Positions 51,923-61,700 of a DNA stretch of 64,000 nucleotides are shown here, one piece after another; position 1 is the first letter of the stretch; each line of letters begins with the position of its first letter. The notes beneath the pieces were generated by a model, which made no database searches, was not told where the DNA came from, and was given only the letters and a program-made list of their open reading frames with translations. The DNA is taken from contig JBCBMW010000002.1 in NCBI GenBank assembly GCA_039822105.1, forward strand, positions 248,001 to 312,000, written 5' to 3'. The position numbers and the translations under genes are program-made. The DNA is from Parvularcula sp039822105 (GTDB taxonomy: Bacteria > Pseudomonadota > Alphaproteobacteria > Caulobacterales > Parvularculaceae).

Positions 51923-52629
51923 CCGTTAGCGATCAGGTGTTGGGACAGGACTGGGCTCGTCTTTCTACGGATCTTGATGAGTACGGGCATGCGGTCACGT
52001 CACCGATCATCGACAAGACCATGTGCGGCGAGATCCGTGGTCTCTATGACGATCCCGCAGCACGGTTCCGCTCGACGATCACCATGGCGCGCTACAATTT
52101 TGGTCGCGGTGCGTACAAATATTTCGACTACCCGCTACCACCGATTGTGAATGAGCTACGCCAGGCATTTTACGCACCTCTAGCCAACATCGCCAATCAG
52201 TGGACCGACCGCTTGGGGCTCCATGAGCATTGGCCCCCGAGGCTCGAGGACCTCTCGCGCCAATGCCACAATGAGGGGCAAGTCAAACCGACACCGCTGC
52301 TTCTGAGATATGAGGCTGGTGACTATAACTGTCTTCACCAGGATCTTTACGGCGACATCCACTTTCCCTTGCAGGTGGTGCTCCAGCTTTCAGAACCAGG
52401 TGAAGAGTTCCATGGCGGCGAGCTCGTGCTCGTGGAGAACAGACCGCGGATGCAGTCCATTCCCCGGGTCATCACGCCAGAACAAGGGGCAGCCGTGATC
52501 CTGCCTGTTCGCCACCGACCAGCGCGCGGCGCAAAGGGCTGGCGCCGAACCCAAATGCGCCACGGCGTTAGCCAAGTGACAGACGGCCTGCGCTTCACCC
52601 TCGGACTGATCTTCCATGATGCTGCGTGA
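51919..52629 (+). CDS. 2OG-Fe(II) oxygenase coupled to ada
   Basis: 236 residues. The iron site is LHQDLYGD (His-x-Asp) plus the distal His in RHGVSQV, with a 2-oxoglutarate-binding Arg in LRFTLGLIFHD. It resembles the COG3826-type oxygenases rather than AlkB itself. The ATG overlaps the ada stop by four bases, so co-translation with Ada suggests a role in alkylation damage repair, for example oxidative dealkylation; this is inference from coupling. Confidence 0.85.
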   Translation: MTVSDQVLGQDWARLSTDLDEYGHAVTSPIIDKTMCGEIRGLYDDPAARFRSTITMARYNFGRGAYKYFDYPLPPIVNELRQAFYAPLANIANQWTDRLGLHEHWPPRLEDLSRQCHNEGQVKPTPLLLRYEAGDYNCLHQDLYGDIHFPLQVVLQLSEPGEEFHGGELVLVENRPRMQSIPRVITPEQGAAVILPVRHRPARGAKGWRRTQMRHGVSQVTDGLRFTLGLIFHDAA

Positions 52630-52688
52630 GGCTCGCATCCACCTTCCCGCCGAAAACGACACGACCGATCAGTAAGGAAACCAAATTC

Positions 52689-54086
52689 ATGACCGAAGCG
52701 CTCGACCGGACCCTTGCCTATACCAAGTCGTGGCTTGAGAGCCTCAGCACCCGCCAGGTCGCGGCAACTGCCGATATGGAGACTTTGCTCGACGACTTCG
52801 CGGGACCCCTGCCCGAAGTTGGTTGCCCGGCCGAATTGGTCATCGACGAACTCGCGGCAAAGGCAGAGCCCGGAATGCACGGCTCGCCCAGTGGCCGTTT
52901 CTTCGCGTGGGTGATCGGCGGCACACTGCCTTCCGCGCTTGCTGCGGATTGGCTGGTCGCGGCCTGGGACCAGAACGCAGCGTTGGCCGCGTGCTCCCCA
53001 GCTTCCGCTGTCATCGAACAAACAGCCGGTCGCTGGCTGAAAGAGGCGTTGCGGTTGCCGCAAGAGGTGAGCTTCGCGTTCACCACGGGGTGCCAAATGG
53101 CTCATGTGACGGGACTGGCGGCTGCCCGGCACCATATGCTCGCCCAGCAAGGTTGGGAGGTGGAGGCTCGCGGCCTTCGCGGCGCACCTCCCCTCCCCAT
53201 ACTCGCGAGCAACAACCGCCACGGATCGGTCGAGCGCGCGCTTCGCTTTCTCGGCCTAGGAACAGACTCGCTTTTTCTGGTGCATACGGATGAACGAGGC
53301 GCGATGAAAGCGTCTTCGCTAGCAACGGCACTTGAGCGAACGAATGGCAAAGCCATCGTCTGTCTCAACGCTGCGGACTTAAACGTCGCCACCTTTGATG
53401 ATTTTAAGACCCTCGTTCCGATGGCAAAGGATGCCGGTGCATGGGTGCATATTGACGGCGCCTTTGGCCTTTTCGCGCGCGCGAGCCGGCGCTTCGCGCA
53501 CCTGGCCGAGGGGGCAGATGCAGCAGACAGCTGGTCGGTGGACGGACACAAATGGCTCAACGTGCCTTTTGACTGCGGTGTCTCCCTCATCCGTCATCCT
53601 GACGCGCATAAAGCTGCGATGACGCTTTCCGCGTCATACATCGCACCTGATGCCAGTGTTCGCGATCAAATTGATTGGAACCCTGAATGGTCACGACGTG
53701 CCCGCTCTGTCCCGGTTTATGCGGCCCTGCGAGAGTTGGGACGGAGCGGCGTTGAGGATTTGGTTGACCGTTGCTGTGACCACTGCTGCGCATTGGTTGA
53801 GGGCATCGGCACGCTACCCGGCGCGATGGCGATGGAGAAACCGCTTCTCAACCAAGGCCTCGTCAGATTCGAGCGCGCAGGTCATTCGGACACTCAGAAC
53901 GATGCGTACACGCAAGATGTTATTGCCGCGATCAACAAGACGGGTGAGGCATACTTCTCTGGCACACGCTACAAGGACCGACAGGCCATGCGAGTCAGTG
54001 TCGTCAACTGGCGCACAAGCACAGAAGACGTTGAGCGAACAATCCAGGCGGTGAAGCAGGTCTTGGTGAAAGAATCGGCGCTCTAA
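52689..54086 (+). CDS. PLP-dependent decarboxylase-family protein (group II)
   Basis: 465 residues from ATG 52689, preceded by AAGGAA. Fold-type I pattern of aromatic or glutamate decarboxylases: TTGCQMAHVTGLAAAR for phosphate binding, WVHIDGAFG for the ring Asp, and SVDGHKWLN with the Schiff-base lysine. Substrate is unclear; decarboxylation of an amino acid or a related aminotransferase/lyase reaction are possible. It lies 60 bases after the oxygenase gene and ends exactly where the convergent LysR stop begins. Confidence 0.85.
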   Translation: MTEALDRTLAYTKSWLESLSTRQVAATADMETLLDDFAGPLPEVGCPAELVIDELAAKAEPGMHGSPSGRFFAWVIGGTLPSALAADWLVAAWDQNAALAACSPASAVIEQTAGRWLKEALRLPQEVSFAFTTGCQMAHVTGLAAARHHMLAQQGWEVEARGLRGAPPLPILASNNRHGSVERALRFLGLGTDSLFLVHTDERGAMKASSLATALERTNGKAIVCLNAADLNVATFDDFKTLVPMAKDAGAWVHIDGAFGLFARASRRFAHLAEGADAADSWSVDGHKWLNVPFDCGVSLIRHPDAHKAAMTLSASYIAPDASVRDQIDWNPEWSRRARSVPVYAALRELGRSGVEDLVDRCCDHCCALVEGIGTLPGAMAMEKPLLNQGLVRFERAGHSDTQNDAYTQDVIAAINKTGEAYFSGTRYKDRQAMRVSVVNWRTSTEDVERTIQAVKQVLVKESAL

Positions 54087-55025
54087 CTAGCCGCTCTCGA
54101 GGCCTGGCTCATCCGTCAGGGTGAAGCTGCAGCGTTTCATCCGGTGAAGGATGAACTCAACAAACGCTCGGAGGCGGAGCGGCTGGTTCTCTCGTGATGG
54201 GTAGCAAAGATAGAGCCCTTGGAGCTGGGCTGCGTATTCAGGCATCACCAAAGTTAATTGGCCAGCCGCTACGCCGTCCTGGGCGTGGAGGCCATCCATT
54301 TGAAAGACACCCATTCCGGCCGTCCCTGCCGCAAGAAGAACTTCGGGGTCGTTGAAGACGTGGACACCGGGGATCTCGAACCGCTCCACCTCGCCATTGA
54401 TGTTGAAAGCCCACCGCCATTTCTCCGAAGAACCTGCGTACCGGTATTGCAGGCAGGTGTGGTCCACCAGATCCTGCGGGTGTTTCGGCCGCGGCCGGTC
54501 CGCAAGATAGGCAGGCGACGCCATCGTATAGACCGGCAAATCCATCAGTGGGCGAGCAATCATGGTCGAATCGCTGGGCGCAGAGATCCGAAAAGCCACA
54601 TCGACGGGATCAGAAATCAGATCCCGAATAGCGTCACTCGCATCGACATCGATCTCCAAGGCCGGATGCGAGGCACAGAACTCTGCCACCAATGGCATCA
54701 GCGAGTGGTAGGCGAAGCGCTTGGGCGCCGTGATCCGCAACGGGCCCGAGACCATGCCCTGGCTCTCGGTGAACAGATGATCAATCTCGTCAAGGGCGCG
54801 CAAGGGTTGCCGGGCGCGCTGGAACAGGAGCGAGCCCTCGGGCGTCAGCGACATCTTTCGGGTCGTCCGGTTGAACAGCTTGATGCCGTAGTCATCCTCC
54901 AAGCGTTTGACGTTCTGACCGACCGCAGCAGCGGAAATCCCCAAGGCGCGGCCCGCCGCAGCGAAACTTCCTAGCTCCGCCGAGCGCATAAACGACGCCA
55001 AGGCGGTGGATGCGTGTTTGGACAT
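54087..55025 (-). CDS. LysR-family transcriptional regulator
   Basis: 312 residues: winged helix at the N-terminus (MRSAELGSFAAAGRALGISAAAVGQNVKRLE) and a periplasmic-binding-protein-like effector domain (GPLRITAPKRFAYHSLMPLV; CLQYRYAGS). It belongs to the large CrgA-like group. It is divergent from the EthD-domain gene with 92 bases between, which contain a short palindrome GAAAG-TTCGG-CTTTC (55028-55042) next to its own start. Control of the EthD gene and perhaps the RND operon is the usual expectation. Confidence 0.9.
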   Translation of the reverse strand: MSKHASTALASFMRSAELGSFAAAGRALGISAAAVGQNVKRLEDDYGIKLFNRTTRKMSLTPEGSLLFQRARQPLRALDEIDHLFTESQGMVSGPLRITAPKRFAYHSLMPLVAEFCASHPALEIDVDASDAIRDLISDPVDVAFRISAPSDSTMIARPLMDLPVYTMASPAYLADRPRPKHPQDLVDHTCLQYRYAGSSEKWRWAFNINGEVERFEIPGVHVFNDPEVLLAAGTAGMGVFQMDGLHAQDGVAAGQLTLVMPEYAAQLQGLYLCYPSRENQPLRLRAFVEFILHRMKRCSFTLTDEPGLESG

Positions 55026-55117
55026 TCGAAAGTTCGGCTTTCTTCACTACCAACCACACCAAGGATACAACATCGATTGGCGATCCACTAGCTTCCACGG
55101 GAAAGGAGAACCCTGCC

Positions 55118-55546
55118 GTGGTTAAGCTTACCTACCTCGTCCATCGCCGCCCTGACCTCACCGAGGATGAGTTCGAGGAACGTTGGTCCACGACGCACGG
55201 CGCCTTCGTTGCCGCACACAAAGATGCCTTGCGGGTGACCGGGTACGCCATGGCCCCGCGGACGCGCTCGAGCCACGATCTTTGTCTCACAAGTTCAAGG
55301 GGTTTGACCCCGAACGACTATGACGGCGTCATCGAAATCACATGGCCGAGCATGGACGACTATCAAGAGGCGATGGGCTCCCCCGAGGGGCTCAAGCTGC
55401 TTGATGACATGATCGGCGCGGAGAGAGGATTTATCGACCTCAACCGCTCCACCGCCTTTTTCACCGCGCCCGTGACGCTGGTCGATGACCAGTCACCCAT
55501 CGTTCAAAAGAAGGACTTTGGAATGAAACAAGGATCACACCTCTAA
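55118..55546 (+). CDS. EthD-domain protein
   Basis: 142 residues from GTG 55118, 8 bases after AAAGGAG. It is a ferredoxin-like dimeric alpha-beta barrel: LTYLVHRRPDLTEDEFEERWSTTHG is the EthD hallmark, with a conserved His. EthD proteins assist degradative monooxygenases or catalyse small steps of polyketide or aromatic metabolism. It lies 125 bases before the RND adaptor gene and opposite LysR, so it may belong to a detoxification unit. Confidence 0.82.
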   Translation: MVKLTYLVHRRPDLTEDEFEERWSTTHGAFVAAHKDALRVTGYAMAPRTRSSHDLCLTSSRGLTPNDYDGVIEITWPSMDDYQEAMGSPEGLKLLDDMIGAERGFIDLNRSTAFFTAPVTLVDDQSPIVQKKDFGMKQGSHL

Positions 55547-55671
55547 TCCATCGGCCCGCTTCGCGTTAAGTTGGCCCCAGACAACAAGACACGAACCCCA
55601 AGACGACTGACTTTCAACCCAACGAACCCCTCGCTCGACCCTGTCGCGCGAGAACCCTGGAGACTTGCCCC

Positions 55672-56892
55672 ATGACAGACCTAGCCCCCAAAACTCTCCG
55701 CAGGCGCCGTTTGGCGGCGCTGACATCGGTGACAGCTGCAGCGCTCATTGCAGCCGCTGCGGTCGAAATGGTCGAGCCAGCAGCAGCTGACGACACCGGT
55801 ACAGCCGAGATCGAAGCGCCCGCCGGTCCTTCGGTCACCGTCGCTGCGCCTGAAGTGCGCAACATCGTCGAATGGGACGAATACACGGGCCGCTTTGAAG
55901 CGATCGACAATGTCGAAATCCGTGCCCGCGTCTCAGGCTACCTGACCGAGATCGCGTTCGAAGACGGCGCGATGGTGAAAGAAGGTGATCTTCTCTTCCG
56001 CATCGATCCGCGTCCGTTCGAAGCCGATCTCGCGGCAGCCAAGGCCGAACTTGCTAACGCGACAGCGGGTTTCCGCACGGCCAAAGCTGAAGACCAACGC
56101 GGCCAAAGCCTTCTTGAGCGCAACGCACTCAGCCAAGAAGACGCCGACCGCCGGACCCGGGACCTGCGTCAAGCCGAGGCCGCGTGGGCCGCCGCGAAAG
56201 CGCGGGTGACCCAGGCCGAATTGAACCTTGAATTCACCGAAGTCCGCTCCCCCATCAGTGGCCGGATCTCCGATGATTTCGTCAGTGAAGGGAACCTGAT
56301 CGTCGGCGGCGCCCAAGGCGGCACGCTCTTGACCACCGTGGTCTCCCTTGACCCCATCCACTTCACCTTCACCGCCAGTGAAGCCGAGTACCTCAAGTAC
56401 CGCCGGCTAGCCGCCGATGGTTCGCGCGCCAGTGGCCGAGACGTTCAGCACCTTGTTCATATCCGACTGATGGACGAGGAAGGCTTTGACCATGAGGGGC
56501 GGTTGTCCTTCGTCGACAACCAACTCGACAGATCCACTGGTACAATGCGGGGTCGCGCGACCCTCGATAACCCCGATGGGCTTCTCGCTCCTGGCATGTT
56601 CGGCCGCCTCCAATTGGTCGGCTCTGGGGAATATGAGGCCATCATGATCCCTGACACGGCGATCCAAACTGATCAGTCTGAGAAGTATGTTTGGACAGCC
56701 GACAACAGCAACATCGCTGTCCGTACCCCTATCACCCTTGGTCCGATCATCGACGGCATGCGTGTGGTCCGATCGGGCCTCGACCCCAACAACCGCGTGA
56801 TCGTTGATGGGACCCAGTTCGTCACAGCAAACGCCGCAGTCAATCCGGCTGAGGCCACAGACACCCGTTTAGCAGAGCTGGTCCAGCACTAG
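55672..56892 (+). CDS. RND efflux periplasmic adaptor, AcrA/MexA type
   Basis: 406 residues: N-terminal membrane anchor or uncleaved signal (about 14-32), then lipoyl domain halves (VEIRARVSGYLTEIAFEDGAMVKEGDLLF; FTEVRSPISGRIS), alpha-hairpin, beta-barrel and membrane-proximal domain. No lipobox is evident, unlike AcrA. It links the RND pump to the NodT-type channel. The three genes lie in order adaptor-pump-channel with gaps of 26 and 86 bases. Confidence 0.92.
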   Translation: MTDLAPKTLRRRRLAALTSVTAAALIAAAAVEMVEPAAADDTGTAEIEAPAGPSVTVAAPEVRNIVEWDEYTGRFEAIDNVEIRARVSGYLTEIAFEDGAMVKEGDLLFRIDPRPFEADLAAAKAELANATAGFRTAKAEDQRGQSLLERNALSQEDADRRTRDLRQAEAAWAAAKARVTQAELNLEFTEVRSPISGRISDDFVSEGNLIVGGAQGGTLLTTVVSLDPIHFTFTASEAEYLKYRRLAADGSRASGRDVQHLVHIRLMDEEGFDHEGRLSFVDNQLDRSTGTMRGRATLDNPDGLLAPGMFGRLQLVGSGEYEAIMIPDTAIQTDQSEKYVWTADNSNIAVRTPITLGPIIDGMRVVRSGLDPNNRVIVDGTQFVTANAAVNPAEATDTRLAELVQH

Positions 56893-56918
56893 CTGGTCCT
56901 TGGAAGGGGAGAAGACCC

Positions 56919-59900
56919 ATGCGCTTCGCACACTTTTTCATCAGGAGGCCGATTTTCGCGAGCGTCATCTGGACGATCGTGATGATGGTTGGCTTCATAT
57001 CCTACAAATCACTCCCGGTGGCACAGTATCCTGATATTGCGCCGCCAACCATTCAGGTGGATGCGTTCTATCCAGGCGCATCTGCTGAGACGATCGCCGA
57101 CACCGTCGCCGCCACGATCGAAGAAGAGATCAACGGCGTTGAGGGGATGCTCTACATCACCTCTCAATCGACGTCGGCCGGTACAGCCACCATCACGGTG
57201 ACCTTCGAACCGGGTACGGATCTTGATACCGCCCAGGTCCTGGTCCAAAACCGGGTGGCGCTCGCCGAACCTCGCCTGCCAGAGCCTGTGCGCCGTCTTG
57301 GGGTGTCCACCATCAAGGCCAACCCTGACGCACTTTTGGTCGTGCACCTCTATTCACCAGACGAGAGCCGCGACCAGCTCTACATCTCCAACTATGCACG
57401 TCTGCAAATGCGGGATCGGCTCCAACGCCTTGAAGGTGTCGGACAAATTCAGTCGTTCGGTTTCCGCGAGTTCTCGATGCGTGTGTGGATCGATCCTGAA
57501 CGCGCCGCTGCGTTTGAACTGACCGGTTCTGACATTGTCGATGCTCTTCGTGGTCAGAACGTTCAGGTTGCTGGCGGTGTCCTCAATGCCCCACCAACAA
57601 GCAGCCAAGGCGCATTCGAGGTTAGTGTCCAAACCCAAGGACGCTTCTCCACTCCGGAAGAATTTGAAGACATCATCGTCAAAGCTGGCGATGACGGTCG
57701 GCAAGTCCGGGTACGGGACGTTGCCCGGGTGGAACTCGGTGCCCGCGACTACAACACCAACGCAAAGCTCGATGGCTCACCTGCCCTCGCTATGCTGTTC
57801 AACCAACAGCCAGGCTCCAATGCTCTGGCCACGGCTGAATCGATCCTCGAAACCGTTGAAGAGATGAGCCATGAGTTCCCAGCCGGCCTTGACTACGAGG
57901 TCATCTGGAACCCAACAGAGTTCGTCGCTGAATCGATCCACGAGGTCGAGAAGACCATTCTTGAAGCCGTGATCCTGGTTTCGATCGTGGTCTTTGTCTT
58001 CCTGCAATCGCTCCGTGCTTCGATCATTCCGATCATCGCCATCCCGATCTCTTTGGTTGGTACGTTCGCCGTGATGCAGATGTTTGGCTTCTCGCTGAAC
58101 AACCTCTCCCTCTTCGGCCTCGTGCTTGCCATCGGTATCGTCGTTGATGACGCGATCGTTGTGGTGGAGAACGTGGAACGGAAGATCCATGAAGGTCTCA
58201 GCCCTGTCGACGCTGCCCATGCCACCATGGACGAAGTTGGCGGTGCACTGATCTCTATCGCCCTTGTGCTGTCGGCCGTGTTCATCCCAACCGCTTTCCT
58301 TGAAGGCATCTCGGGTGAATTCTACCGCCAGTTCGCTGTGACCGTCGCCTCGGCCACCGTGATCTCCGCAGGCGTCTCACTGACCCTGTCGCCAGCCCTC
58401 TCCGCGCTTCTTCTGAAGCCCAAGAAGAACGCTGCCGACCTCAAACTCTGGGAACGCCCATTGGCTTTCTTCTTCAAGAAGTTTGACCAAGGCTTTGACG
58501 CCGCCTCGCGCGGTTATGCCGGGGTCGTCCGTAAACTGACGCGCATGACAGTCGCCGTGATCGCAGTCTACGGTGGATTGATCATCCTCACCGGTGTTCA
58601 GTTCAACAACGCTCCACGCGGTTTCGTGCCGCCAGTTGACCAGAACTACGTGATCACGGTGGTGCAGCTGCCTGCAGGTGCATCGCTGGCACGGACCGAA
58701 GCCGTCATGGACCGCGTCATCGCCGATGGTCTGGCCCATGAACATGTCGAGCACGCCGCAGCCTTCGCTGGCTTCGACGGCGCGACCTTCACCACAGCCT
58801 CGAACTCAGCCGCTGTCTTCTTCACGATGACAGACATCAAGCAGCGGGTGAAAAAAGGCTACGACCGTGACCGCATTCTGGATGACCTTCGCGCTCAGTT
58901 TGCGAACTATCAGGACGCGTTCATCCTCGTCGTGCCTCCTCCATCGGTTCGCGGTATTGGTAACGCAGGCGGTTTCAAAGGCTATGTCCAAGACCGTGCA
59001 GGCATCGGCTACGAAGCCCTCGAAGCCCAAGCCTGGACCCTCGCCGGCGGCGCCAACGAAGCAGCAGAAACGACGTCAGCCTACACCACGTTTGGCACCA
59101 AGACGCCGCAGCTCTTCACCGATATCGACCGCGTGAAGGCCGAACAGCTCGGTGTCAGCGTTGAGGACGTCTTTGCCACCCTCGAGGTTTACCTCGGCTC
59201 TGCCTATGTGAACGACTTCAATGCCTTTGGACGGACCTTCCGGGTCACAGCCCAAGCTGAAGACACCTATCGTCGGACGGCGGAGGATATTGCTCGCCTG
59301 CGCACGCGTAATGCCGATGGCAACATGGTTCCGATCGGATCGGTCGCGACCTTTGAGGACACCACTGGCCCGAACCGCGTGGCTCGGTACAACCTCTACC
59401 CCGCTGCCGCTGTTCAAGGTGACGTGATCCCAGGCTACTCCACCGGTGAGGCCCTGGACAGGGTCGAACAGCTGGCTACGGATGACCTTGCTCCTGGCTT
59501 TGGCTTTGAGTGGACAGAGCTTGCTCTCCAAGAGCGTCTGGCTTCAGGTACAGCGATCATTGCTTTCACCATGGCCGTGATCTTTGTCTTCCTTCTGCTG
59601 GCTGCTCAGTATGAGAGCCTCACCCTGCCTCTCTCGGTGATCCTCATTGTGCCGATGTCACTCCTTGCGTCGCTCACAGGCGTCCTGATGCGTGGCCTCG
59701 ACATGAACATCCTGGTGCAGATCGGCTTTGTGGTGCTCATCGGCCTTGCCGCGAAGAACGCCATCCTGATCGTCGAGTTTGCTAAGCAGGCTGAGGATCG
59801 GGGCATGTCGCGCTTCGATGCTGCTGTGGAAGCTGCGAAGCTTCGCCTACGGCCCATCATCATGACCTCCTTCGCTTTCATCCTCGGCGTTGTGCCGCTG

Positions 59901-60095
59901 ATGCTGGCCACAGGTGCTGGTTACGAGATGCGCCAATCGCTCGGTACCGCAGTGTTCTCAGGCATGTTGGGGGTCACGCTCTTCGGCCTCCTCTTCACCC
60001 CGGTCTTCTACGTCGCGACCCGCGGCCTAGGCGGCCTTCTCCGCAAGGAGCAAGCAAATGAGGCGGATAACGCAGTCACCCCAGCTGCTGTCTGA
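56919..60095 (+). CDS. RND multidrug efflux pump, HAE-1/AcrB type
   Basis: 1058 residues with 12 membrane helices and two large periplasmic loops. The proton relay is intact: the Asp pair in GIVVDDAIVVVENV (helix 4, AcrB Asp407/408) and the lysine in LAAKNAILIVEFAKQ (helix 10, AcrB Lys940). It begins FFIRRPIFASVIW, the family N-terminus. It would expel amphipathic drugs, bile-salt-like compounds or dyes using the proton gradient. The trimer works with the adjacent adaptor and channel. Confidence 0.95.
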   Translation: MRFAHFFIRRPIFASVIWTIVMMVGFISYKSLPVAQYPDIAPPTIQVDAFYPGASAETIADTVAATIEEEINGVEGMLYITSQSTSAGTATITVTFEPGTDLDTAQVLVQNRVALAEPRLPEPVRRLGVSTIKANPDALLVVHLYSPDESRDQLYISNYARLQMRDRLQRLEGVGQIQSFGFREFSMRVWIDPERAAAFELTGSDIVDALRGQNVQVAGGVLNAPPTSSQGAFEVSVQTQGRFSTPEEFEDIIVKAGDDGRQVRVRDVARVELGARDYNTNAKLDGSPALAMLFNQQPGSNALATAESILETVEEMSHEFPAGLDYEVIWNPTEFVAESIHEVEKTILEAVILVSIVVFVFLQSLRASIIPIIAIPISLVGTFAVMQMFGFSLNNLSLFGLVLAIGIVVDDAIVVVENVERKIHEGLSPVDAAHATMDEVGGALISIALVLSAVFIPTAFLEGISGEFYRQFAVTVASATVISAGVSLTLSPALSALLLKPKKNAADLKLWERPLAFFFKKFDQGFDAASRGYAGVVRKLTRMTVAVIAVYGGLIILTGVQFNNAPRGFVPPVDQNYVITVVQLPAGASLARTEAVMDRVIADGLAHEHVEHAAAFAGFDGATFTTASNSAAVFFTMTDIKQRVKKGYDRDRILDDLRAQFANYQDAFILVVPPPSVRGIGNAGGFKGYVQDRAGIGYEALEAQAWTLAGGANEAAETTSAYTTFGTKTPQLFTDIDRVKAEQLGVSVEDVFATLEVYLGSAYVNDFNAFGRTFRVTAQAEDTYRRTAEDIARLRTRNADGNMVPIGSVATFEDTTGPNRVARYNLYPAAAVQGDVIPGYSTGEALDRVEQLATDDLAPGFGFEWTELALQERLASGTAIIAFTMAVIFVFLLLAAQYESLTLPLSVILIVPMSLLASLTGVLMRGLDMNILVQIGFVVLIGLAAKNAILIVEFAKQAEDRGMSRFDAAVEAAKLRLRPIIMTSFAFILGVVPLMLATGAGYEMRQSLGTAVFSGMLGVTLFGLLFTPVFYVATRGLGGLLRKEQANEADNAVTPAAV

Positions 60096-60181
60096 CCTCA
60101 GTAGGTTCCGCCTCCGCTCTCGTTAATCCCCTCCAGGAGCGTGGGCGGAACCGCCCCAACCGAACACGAAAGGATAAGGTC

Positions 60182-61612
60182 ATGTCTTTCTTCAACACAC
60201 TGATCGCCTCAGCCTCCGCCCTCACCATTGCTGCTTGTGCCACTGTTGGTCCTGACTATGTCACACCCGACACGGATGATTTGACCACCTCGATGATCCA
60301 GACCGACGCAGCAGCAACCACCGTCGCAGTCGAGCCTGCACAAGTTTGGTGGACAGCCCTTGGCGACGACACACTGAATGCCCTGGTCGATCAAGCTTTC
60401 AGCGAGAACCGCGATCTCCGCCAGGCCGTTGCGAACCTCGAAGCTGCACGCGCCGCCCTTGGCCTCGAACGCACCAACCTCCGGCCACAAGGCCAAGCCG
60501 GTGCGAGCTACGAGCGTCGCCGCCTCGCCGGTGCCGCCTTCGGTCTCGATGACGCGAGCTTCGATGACAGCAACTTCTACTCCATCGGTGGTGCAGCGTC
60601 ATGGGAGCTCGACTTTTTCGGCCGTGTACGTCGCGGTGTCGAAGCTGCCTATGCTGAAACAGGGGCCGCAGAGGCTCTCCGGCGTGATGCCCAGGCGCTT
60701 GTCGCTGCAGAGACTGTTCGTGCCTACACCGACTACCGCGGTGCCGAAGTCCAGCTGGACGTGGCGCGCCAGAACCTTGAGGTTCAGAACAGCACGCTGG
60801 AGCTCACGCAAACTCGCCTTGAGGAAGGCCTTGGCCAGCGCCTCGACGTCGCCCGCGCAGAGGCGCAGGTGAAGACGACCGAAGCGTCAATTCCGCCGCT
60901 GGAAGCCGCCAAGGTCGCAGCTGCGACCAGGCTTGCCACCCTCACCGGCAGCACCTTGCCAGGGATTGAAGACCGACTGGCACAAGGCACACAAACCCTA
61001 CCCGTGCCGCCAGCTTCGCTTGCCATCGGCGATGTAGAAACACTGATTGATCGGAGGGCTGACATCCGACTGGCCGAGCGGCAATTGGCGGCGGCAACGG
61101 CGCGGATTGGTCTTGCGAAGGCGGACTACTTCCCCCGCATCGCTCTCACGGGCAGCATCGATACGTCGGCCCAGTCGCTTGCCGGCGTGGGGAACGAAGG
61201 TTCCTTCGGCTACGGCGTTGGGCCAAGTCTCACATGGGTCGGCTTTGACGTGCCGCGCGTGCGGGCTCAGGTGAAAGCTGCCGGCGCTCGCGCGGAATCC
61301 TCTTACGCCGCTTACGAACAAACCGTTCTTGTGGCGCTCGAGGAAACCCAAACCGCGCTCACCGCTTATGGTCGGGAGAAAGTGCGCTTCGACGCTCTCG
61401 CCACCGCCGCAGAACGGGCTCGTGAAGCAGCCGAGCTCGCCCGGATCCGCTACGACGGAGGCGTGGACGACTTCATCGATGTTCTGGATGCAGAAAGCCG
61501 TCAGCTTTCCGCTGAAGCTGCCCTAGCCGTGAGCCGCACGGCGGTGACACGCAACTATGCAGATGTGTACAGAGCGCTAGGCGCAGGATGGACCGAGGCC
61601 CCACAGGCCTAG
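60182..61612 (+). CDS. NodT/OprM-family outer-membrane channel lipoprotein
   Basis: 476 residues. Signal peptide with lipobox IAAC (Cys19), then two OEP repeats with VDQAFSENRDLRQAVANLEAARA, SWELDFFGRVRRGVEAA and YDGGVDDFIDVLDAESRQL, all typical of NodT/OprM. It is the exit duct of the RND pump. A 16-bp terminator follows the stop by 21 bases and ends the operon. Confidence 0.93.
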   Translation: MSFFNTLIASASALTIAACATVGPDYVTPDTDDLTTSMIQTDAAATTVAVEPAQVWWTALGDDTLNALVDQAFSENRDLRQAVANLEAARAALGLERTNLRPQGQAGASYERRRLAGAAFGLDDASFDDSNFYSIGGAASWELDFFGRVRRGVEAAYAETGAAEALRRDAQALVAAETVRAYTDYRGAEVQLDVARQNLEVQNSTLELTQTRLEEGLGQRLDVARAEAQVKTTEASIPPLEAAKVAAATRLATLTGSTLPGIEDRLAQGTQTLPVPPASLAIGDVETLIDRRADIRLAERQLAAATARIGLAKADYFPRIALTGSIDTSAQSLAGVGNEGSFGYGVGPSLTWVGFDVPRVRAQVKAAGARAESSYAAYEQTVLVALEETQTALTAYGREKVRFDALATAAERAREAAELARIRYDGGVDDFIDVLDAESRQLSAEAALAVSRTAVTRNYADVYRALGAGWTEAPQA

Positions 61613-61632
61613 TGAGCCCTCAAACATCTGCC

Positions 61633-61700
61633 GCCAAGCGGCGCCGGCCTTTGGATCATGACTCCGTCCAAACGCCGGCGCCGCTTGGCTTTTTCTTTTT
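61633..61700 (+). terminator. Terminator of RND operon inside convergent gene's 3' end
   Basis: GCCAAGCGGCGCCGGC (61633-61648) and GCCGGCGCCGCTTGGC (61674-61689) are perfect 16-base inverted arms with a 25-base loop, followed by TTTTTCTTTTT. The downstream arm and T-tract lie inside the coding sequence of the convergent methyltransferase and specify its lysine-rich C-terminal tail (KKKKPSGAG). Confidence 0.93.
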
